Assembly (NCBI GenBank): GCA_947174295.1
Contig: CAMWIG010000068.1
Span: forward strand, 1-9,583
Direction of reading: 5' to 3'
Source of the DNA: an uncultured Alistipes sp.
Lineage (GTDB): Bacteria; Bacteroidota; Bacteroidia; Bacteroidales; Rikenellaceae
Length of the DNA stretch: 9,583 bases
The notes beneath the pieces were generated by a model. That model saw nothing but the letters and a program-made list of their open reading frames with translations, was not told the origin of the DNA and did no database searches. This document shows positions 5,797 through 9,583 of this stretch, in pieces; position 1 is the stretch's first letter; every line of letters starts with the position of its first letter. A program made the position numbers and the translations under genes.

Positions 5797-6693
5797 TCAC
5801 AAATGGTCGATTCGGCGGCGGTACTCAGCAGCGGCCGACTCGTCGAACTGTGCGAGGCAGGAGTCTATCTCGCGCAGTATCCGCGCCCGCTCCTCGGGCA
5901 GGCGTCCCGAGAGGGGCAGCGTGTTGGAGACGGTGTCGGCCATCAGCACGACCGAAACGTTCAGCGCGGCGACGAACTCGCGCAGCTCCTCCAACCGTTC
6001 GCGCTCGCCGGCCTCGCGAAATGCCCCCGACTGCACGTCGTGCCACAACGGTGCGTCGGGAAAGAGCGTGAGAGAAACCACCGAGACAATCTTAGGATGC
6101 AGGGCGTTGAACATCCGGGCCGTGGCACGGGCGGCGCGACGGCCGTTTCCCGCCCCTGCGAGCCCCGTCATATAGGTGAAATAGTACTCGATGCCGGCCT
6201 GGTCGAGTTTACGGCACTGCTCGACGGTATCGGCTGCCGCAGTGCCCTTGTTCATCAGGCGCAAAGTCTCGTCGTCGCCCGTCTCGGTGCCGATGCTCAA
6301 CCCCGTGACACCGCGCGCCCGCAGTTCGCGCAGCTCTGCGACGCTCTTCTGCCGTATGTCGGCCACGCGAGCGAACATACCCACGGTCTCGACCTTCGGC
6401 AGAAAATCGCGGATGCGGTCGACGAGCCGCACCAGACGGCCGAAGCTCAGCACGAAAGGATTGGCGCCGACCAGAAAAACCCTGCGCGCCCGCGGCTGCA
6501 TGCGGGCGATTAGCGCGAGGTCGTGCTCTATCTCCTCCATGGGCGACACCCGAAAGCGCAGGTCGCCGTAGAGCGAACAGAAGCGGCACCGGTGGTGCGA
6601 GCAGGCGGTCGTCGCCTGCAACAGCACCGACCACGCTTCGTAGGGCGGGCGCCACACCGTGCCGGTGAAGTGTTGTTGCGATAATGTTTCCAT
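5797..6693 (-). CDS. radical SAM protein
   Basis: A 298-residue protein. Near the N-terminus TTACSHHRCRFCSLYGDLRF places Cys31, Cys36 and Cys39 in a CX4CX2C pattern, one residue longer than the standard CX3CX2C that binds the 4Fe-4S cluster. Further radical SAM features follow: FLVGANPFVLS (73-83), GLSIGTETGDDETLRLMNKG (131-150, matching the 'GxExGxD' strand that contacts SAM), YYFTYMTGLAGAG (170-182) and VSLTLFPDAPLW (206-217). There is no added cobalamin-binding or SPASM domain. I recall related proteins with the same GC(T/S)HNKCxFC start in many anaerobes, but their reaction is unknown to me. The gene is divergent from the HxlR regulator, which may control it, and convergent with the glucosaminidase gene. 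Confidence 0.82.
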   Translation of the reverse strand: METLSQQHFTGTVWRPPYEAWSVLLQATTACSHHRCRFCSLYGDLRFRVSPMEEIEHDLALIARMQPRARRVFLVGANPFVLSFGRLVRLVDRIRDFLPKVETVGMFARVADIRQKSVAELRELRARGVTGLSIGTETGDDETLRLMNKGTAAADTVEQCRKLDQAGIEYYFTYMTGLAGAGNGRRAARATARMFNALHPKIVSVVSLTLFPDAPLWHDVQSGAFREAGERERLEELREFVAALNVSVVLMADTVSNTLPLSGRLPEERARILREIDSCLAQFDESAAAEYRRRIDHL

Positions 6694-6714
6694 ATTTTTT
6701 TCGTAAATTCGCAG

Positions 6715-6746
6715 CGAAGATAAGTCGCAAACGACGACCGAACAAG
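6715..6746 (-). promoter_or_regulatory. candidate promoter of the radical SAM gene
   Basis: Read on the - strand, CTTG (6746-6743) is followed after 20 bases by TATCTTCG (6722-6715), seven of eight positions matching TAnnTTTG. Transcription would start near 6708, leaving about 15 bases of A-rich leader before the ATG at 6693. Confidence 0.45.
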
Positions 6747-6747
6747 A

Positions 6748-6769
6748 GCTTACAGCGGCGTAAGCCGCT
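6748..6769. promoter_or_regulatory. nested palindromes, possible HxlR operator
   Basis: Two overlapping perfect inverted repeats share arms: GCTTAC (6748-6753) with GTAAGC (6760-6765), and AGCGGC (6754-6759) with GCCGCT (6764-6769). They sit between the divergent radical SAM and HxlR genes, immediately upstream of the radical SAM -33 element. HxlR-family dimers bind palindromes in such regions and often control themselves and the divergent gene; binding here is inference. Confidence 0.4.
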
Positions 6770-6811
6770 CACGCCAGCATTAGTTTCGGTCGGCGGCAGC
6801 ACCTTACGAAG

Positions 6812-7141
6812 ATGAAAAAAATGCAAAAAAACCGACCGCTTTCGCCCGCCTGCCGCATGATTGAGCGGCTGGGGCAGCGCTGGACGCTGCTGACGCTCTG
6901 CACGCTCGACGACGGCGGAACGCTCCGCTTCAACGAACTGCAACGCCGCATCGAGGGTGGCATCTCGGAGCGCATGCTCGCCGCCACGCTGCACGACCTC
7001 GAATCGGCCGGGCTCGTCCGCCGCACGCTCTACCCCGAGGTACCGCCGAGGGTGGAGTACACCCTAACCGGCAAGTACGACTCCTTGCGCCCGATTCTCG
7101 ACTCCTTGCTGAGGTGGGCGCACGAAAATGCGGCGGAGTGA
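6812..7141 (+). CDS. HxlR-family winged-helix transcription regulator
   Basis: A 109-residue DNA-binding protein of the HxlR (DUF24) type. The order of signatures is complete: MIERLGQRWTLLTLCTL (16-32), RFNELQRRIEGGISERMLAATLHDLESAGLVRR (39-71), the wing LYPEVPPRVEYTLT (73-86), and the C-terminal dimer helix SLRPILDSLLRW. Many relatives sense oxidants or electrophiles through a Cys 13 residues before the conserved Trp; here that place is Ser11, with Cys14 three residues later and Cys30 in the helix. An in-frame ATG at 6821 could serve as the start and would shorten the protein by three residues. The best -7-like box upstream is TAGTTTCG (6781-6788). The divergent radical SAM gene is the natural candidate target. 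Confidence 0.9.
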   Translation: MKKMQKNRPLSPACRMIERLGQRWTLLTLCTLDDGGTLRFNELQRRIEGGISERMLAATLHDLESAGLVRRTLYPEVPPRVEYTLTGKYDSLRPILDSLLRWAHENAAE

Positions 7142-7159
7142 CGCCGCACTTCGCCGCAT
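7128..7159. other. stem-loop spanning the HxlR stop codon
   Basis: ATGCGGCG (7128-7135) pairs with CGCCGCAT (7152-7159); inside it a G-U pair and AGTG/CACT (7137-7140, 7147-7150) extend the stem to 13 pairs with loop ACGCCG. The TGA stop codon (7139-7141) is in the stem and loop. There is no T tract on the + side and only four T bases on the - side. It may act as a factor-independent 3' end of poor quality or as a stabilising stem. Confidence 0.5.
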
Positions 7160-7203
7160 AACGCCCCCTCTGTGCAGACAAAGCCGCTCGCGGCACCGCA
7201 AAA

Positions 7204-7238
7204 CGAAAAGCCGCATCCCGAATTACGGGATGCGGCTT
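7204..7238 (-). terminator. intrinsic terminator of the DUF975 gene
   Basis: A perfect 13-pair stem (arms 7208-7220 and 7226-7238, five-base loop AATTA) is followed on the - strand by TTTTCGTTTT. It lies 24 bases past the DUF975 stop codon. On the + strand the bases after the stem are not T-rich, so it is only a weak stop for the convergent HxlR transcript. Confidence 0.88.
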
Positions 7239-7261
7239 GCATTATGTATGCGCGACTGCGA

Positions 7262-7879
7262 TTATGCAGCCTGCTCGTTTTTGAGTTCGAGGTAGAACTT
7301 GGCCAGAACGGTCTGATAATAAGGTACAATCCACAGCAGCGGGATGAAGAGCAGAATCGCACTCAGAATGCACAGACCCACGCAACCCAGTATCATCAGG
7401 AACAGCGTCATGCGGTGACCGCGCATCATGGCCGCACTGCGGTCGATGGCCTCGTTGGGTTTGAGATCGGGATTCTCGGCCAGAATCATCGCCGTCATGC
7501 TGTAATCGATCGCCTTGATGATTCCGGGAACGATGAGCAGCAGCATCCACAGGAAAGTGTAGACGTTGACGAGCAGCATCGTGACGACCGCCTTCTTGTA
7601 GTAGGTCTCGTTGAACGCAACGAACATGTTGCCGACAGCCGGCTGCTGTCCGTCGCGGACGAAGTTCAGGAACATCATGACGAAACCGAAACCGAGCGGC
7701 AGAACGACTCCGATTTGAAGGATGATGTAAACGAGCGACAGCAAGGAGCTTTCACTGCCCGAAATTGCGGCGATAACGCCCATCAGAACGAAGTAAACCA
7801 GGGTCGGGACGATTACCCCCCCCCACTTGCCTTTCAACGCCTCACGCGCAGCGAGACGGATTTCAGAGTTTGTTTTCAT
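7262..7879 (-). CDS. DUF975 family integral membrane protein
   Basis: A 205-residue hydrophobic protein. Membrane segments are expected at about 21-40, 47-72, 97-121 and 157-188. Between the last two lies the family hallmark, YSMTAMILAENPDLKPNEAIDRSAAMMRGH (126-155), which matches DUF975 proteins, followed by LWIVPYYQTVLAKFYLEL near the end. The function of the family is unknown to me. The gene has its own promoter-like sequence and its own terminator, so it appears to be a single-gene unit. Nine G bases (- strand) encode Trp19-Gly20-Gly21-Val22 before the first membrane segment; loss of one G creates a stop codon at once. Confidence 0.87.
   Translation of the reverse strand: MKTNSEIRLAAREALKGKWGGVIVPTLVYFVLMGVIAAISGSESSLLSLVYIILQIGVVLPLGFGFVMMFLNFVRDGQQPAVGNMFVAFNETYYKKAVVTMLLVNVYTFLWMLLLIVPGIIKAIDYSMTAMILAENPDLKPNEAIDRSAAMMRGHRMTLFLMILGCVGLCILSAILLFIPLLWIVPYYQTVLAKFYLELKNEQAA
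7816..7824 (-). repeat. G9 homopolymer tract inside the DUF975 gene
   Basis: Nine C bases on the + strand are read as nine G bases in codons 19-22. With eight G the frame reads TGG GGG GGG TAA and stops after 21 residues. With ten G it continues for about two dozen unrelated residues to a TGA. Tracts of this kind change length by slipped-strand replication in phase-variable genes. Confidence 0.85.
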
Positions 7880-7930
7880 ATCATTAAAAGTTTGGAAAAG
7901 TTCGTTTCAGGAGCGCAATTGATAATGAAT

Positions 7931-7962
7931 AAATTATACTAAATCATCGCATCCCGTCCAAA
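7931..7962 (-). promoter_or_regulatory. promoter of the DUF975 gene
   Basis: On the - strand the sequence reads TTGGAC, 17 bases, TATAAT (7961-7956 and 7938-7933), almost the classical sigma-70 arrangement. The same bases also offer TTTG (7962-7959), 20 bases, TATAATTT, a fair fit to the Bacteroidetes pattern. The predicted start leaves about 45 bases of AT-rich leader. This is the most convincing - strand promoter in the window. Confidence 0.6.
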
Positions 7963-7979
7963 ATGACAAAACGTACCCG

Positions 7980-8014
7980 ATTACTAATTACTCATTCCCA
8001 ATTACTCATTGCGT
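7980..8014. repeat. heptad repeats between rny and the DUF975 gene
   Basis: Five consecutive seven-base units all begin with ATT: ATTACTA, ATTACTC, ATTCCCA, ATTACTC, ATTGCGT. They give an 11-base direct repeat AATTACTCATT at 7986-7996 and 8000-8010. The array starts 5 bases past the rny stop codon. It resembles the short tandem heptad repeats found between genes in cyanobacteria and some Bacteroidetes. No stem-loop terminator for rny is visible in this gap. Confidence 0.6.
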
Positions 8015-8018
8015 AAGC

Positions 8019-9569
8019 CTACTTCGCATACGAAACCGCGCGGGTTTCGCGAATGACCGTAATTTTCACTTGACCCGGATAGGTCATCTCGTCCTGAATC
8101 TTCTTCGCTATGTCGTGCGACAGGCTCTCCGACTCCTGGTCGCTCAGCTTGTCGGCGCCGACTATCACACGCAGCTCGCGGCCGGCCTGAATGGCGTAGG
8201 TCTTCACCACGCCCGGATAGGAGAGCGCTATGTCCTCCATCTCCTTCAAACGCTTGATGTAGGACTCAACGACCTCGCGTCGTGCTCCGGGACGTGCTCC
8301 CGATATGGCATCGCACACCTGAATAATCGGTGCGATGAGCGACGTCATCTCCATCTCGTCGTGGTGGGCGCCTATGGCGTTGCACACCTCGGGCTTCTCC
8401 TTGTATTTCTCGGCGAGCTTGGCTCCGATGATTGCGTGCGGCAGTTCGGGCTCATCGTCGGGCACCTTGCCGATATCGTGCAGCAGACCAGCGCGGCGCG
8501 CAGCCTTGGGGTTGAGTCCCAGCTCCGAAGCCATGATGCCGGCGAGGTTCGCAGTCTCGCGGGCGTGTTGCAGAAGGTTCTGACCATACGACGAGCGGTA
8601 CTTCATCTTGCCGATGAGACGTATCAGCTCGGGGTGCAGGCCGTGTATTCCGAGGTCGATGGTCGTGCGTTTGCCGACTTCGGCAATCTCCTCCTCGATC
8701 TGCTTCTTGACCTTTGCCACGACCTCCTCGATACGGGCCGGGTGGATGCGTCCGTCGGTCACGAGCTGGTGCAGGGCCAGACGGGCTATCTCGCGGCGCA
8801 CGGGGTCGAAACCGCTCAGGATGATGGCCTCGGGAGTATCGTCTACGATAATCTCAATGCCCGTCGCAGCCTCCAATGCGCGGATGTTGCGGCCCTCGCG
8901 GCCGATGATGCGGCCCTTGACCTCGTCGCTGTCGATGTTGAACACCGTCACGGCATTCTCGATTGCCGTTTCGGTCGCCACGCGCTGTATCGACGCCACG
9001 ATGATTCGCTTGGCCTCCTTGGTCGCCGTGAGCTTGGCCTCCTCGATCGTGTCGTTGATGTATGTCGCGGCGTCGGCCTTGGCCTCGGCCTTCATGTTCT
9101 CCACGAGAATATTCTTGGCATCCTCGGAGCTCATGCCCGAAATCTGCTCCAAGCGGCGGTTCTGCTCGCGCATGACCTGCTCCAACTCCTCGCGCTTGTG
9201 TTCCAGCAGCGACTGCTGGCTCTGCATCTGCTCTTTGAGGCGGTCGTTCTCGCGAATGCGGTTTTCGAGGTCGCGCTGCTGGTTCTGCAACGAGGTTTCG
9301 AGCTGCTTGGCGCGCTGCTCGGCCTGCGCGAGCTTCTGGTTGCGCTCGTTGACCTGACGGTCGTGCTCGCTTTTGAGCTGCATGAACTTCTCCTTGGCTT
9401 GGAGAATCTTCTCTTTCTTTATCATCTCGCCCTCGTTCTCGGCCTCCTTGACAGCCGCTTCGCGACGCTTGCGGAGGTTGTTCTTCATCACGTAGTTTGT
9501 GACGAGAACGTAGACCACGATTGCCACGAAAGCCGATAAACCGGCGGTTAACAATAACATCGTATCCAT
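8019..9569 (-). CDS. rny: ribonuclease Y
   Basis: A 516-residue membrane-anchored endoribonuclease that starts decay and processing of mRNA. Domains in order: a membrane segment (about 4-27), a long charged coiled coil (30-165), a KH RNA-binding domain around GRIIGREGRNIR (219-230, GxxG loop 223-226), and an HD phosphohydrolase domain with His335, His364-Asp365 in LLHDIGK, His402-His403 and Asp420. A conserved C-terminal domain ends in VKITVIRETRAVSYAK. The length is normal. The ATG at 9569 is chosen; a TTG at 9575 would only add Met-Ile. Only 14 bases of upstream sequence are present, so the promoter is outside the window. In Bacteroides I recall zapA directly upstream of rny; that cannot be checked here. 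Confidence 0.96.
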   Translation of the reverse strand: MDTMLLLTAGLSAFVAIVVYVLVTNYVMKNNLRKRREAAVKEAENEGEMIKKEKILQAKEKFMQLKSEHDRQVNERNQKLAQAEQRAKQLETSLQNQQRDLENRIRENDRLKEQMQSQQSLLEHKREELEQVMREQNRRLEQISGMSSEDAKNILVENMKAEAKADAATYINDTIEEAKLTATKEAKRIIVASIQRVATETAIENAVTVFNIDSDEVKGRIIGREGRNIRALEAATGIEIIVDDTPEAIILSGFDPVRREIARLALHQLVTDGRIHPARIEEVVAKVKKQIEEEIAEVGKRTTIDLGIHGLHPELIRLIGKMKYRSSYGQNLLQHARETANLAGIMASELGLNPKAARRAGLLHDIGKVPDDEPELPHAIIGAKLAEKYKEKPEVCNAIGAHHDEMEMTSLIAPIIQVCDAISGARPGARREVVESYIKRLKEMEDIALSYPGVVKTYAIQAGRELRVIVGADKLSDQESESLSHDIAKKIQDEMTYPGQVKITVIRETRAVSYAK

Positions 9570-9583
9570 TATCAATATATATT

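Noticed and set aside
8070..9539. 489-codon open frame opposite rny
   Set aside because: Leucine-rich antisense translation created by the Gln/Glu/Lys-rich coiled coil of ribonuclease Y; no family match seen.
9570..9575. TTG start two codons upstream of the rny ATG
   Set aside because: Adds only Met-Ile; the ATG at 9569 is the simpler choice and matches the usual start of the membrane segment.
1..9583. CRISPR array, transposon, phage or toxin-antitoxin system
   Set aside because: No spaced direct repeats, transposase, integrase, terminal inverted repeats or paired toxin genes are visible; the genes are core or common single genes.

Overview
The window reads as a chromosomal core region of a GC-rich member of the Bacteroidales. 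The best guess is an Alistipes-like member of the Rikenellaceae. The reasons are the gene order bamD-rpoZ-coaBC-recN, a DUF3127 protein, Bacteroidetes-type -7 boxes (TAnnTTTG), A-rich leaders without Shine-Dalgarno sites, and coding DNA rich in G+C. The genus is inference; no rRNA or other marker is present.

Left part (1-5154, all + strand). A gene-free leader with a good -7 box drives a tight housekeeping cluster: BamD (outer-membrane assembly lipoprotein), RNA polymerase omega, bifunctional CoaBC (two steps of coenzyme A synthesis) and RecN (DNA double-strand break repair). A perfect TAnnTTTG box then precedes a small DUF3127 protein whose C-terminus (DDLPF) copies the tip of single-stranded DNA-binding protein. 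After it come a degenerate intergenic repeat, a perfect stem-loop, and a textbook intrinsic terminator at 5124-5154.

Middle part (5155-7260). A signal-less glucosaminidase of the GH73/FlgJ type has its own promoter and leader hairpin. It runs into a radical SAM protein on the opposite strand; only two bases separate the two stop codons. The radical SAM gene is divergent from a small HxlR-type regulator. The shared upstream region holds nested palindromes that could be an operator.

Right part (7200-9583, - strand). A DUF975 membrane protein has a strong promoter and terminator, and a nine-G tract early in its coding sequence. Ribonuclease Y lies upstream of it, with heptad repeats between the two. 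The ribonuclease start codon lies 14 bases from the window edge.

I found no mobile element, CRISPR array, RNA gene or clear new multi-gene system. The most interesting points are small. Two homopolymer tracts (A10 in the CoaBC linker, G9 in DUF975) lead straight to stop codons when slipped. The DUF3127 protein has an SSB-like tail next to recN. The radical SAM cysteine motif is CX4CX2C.
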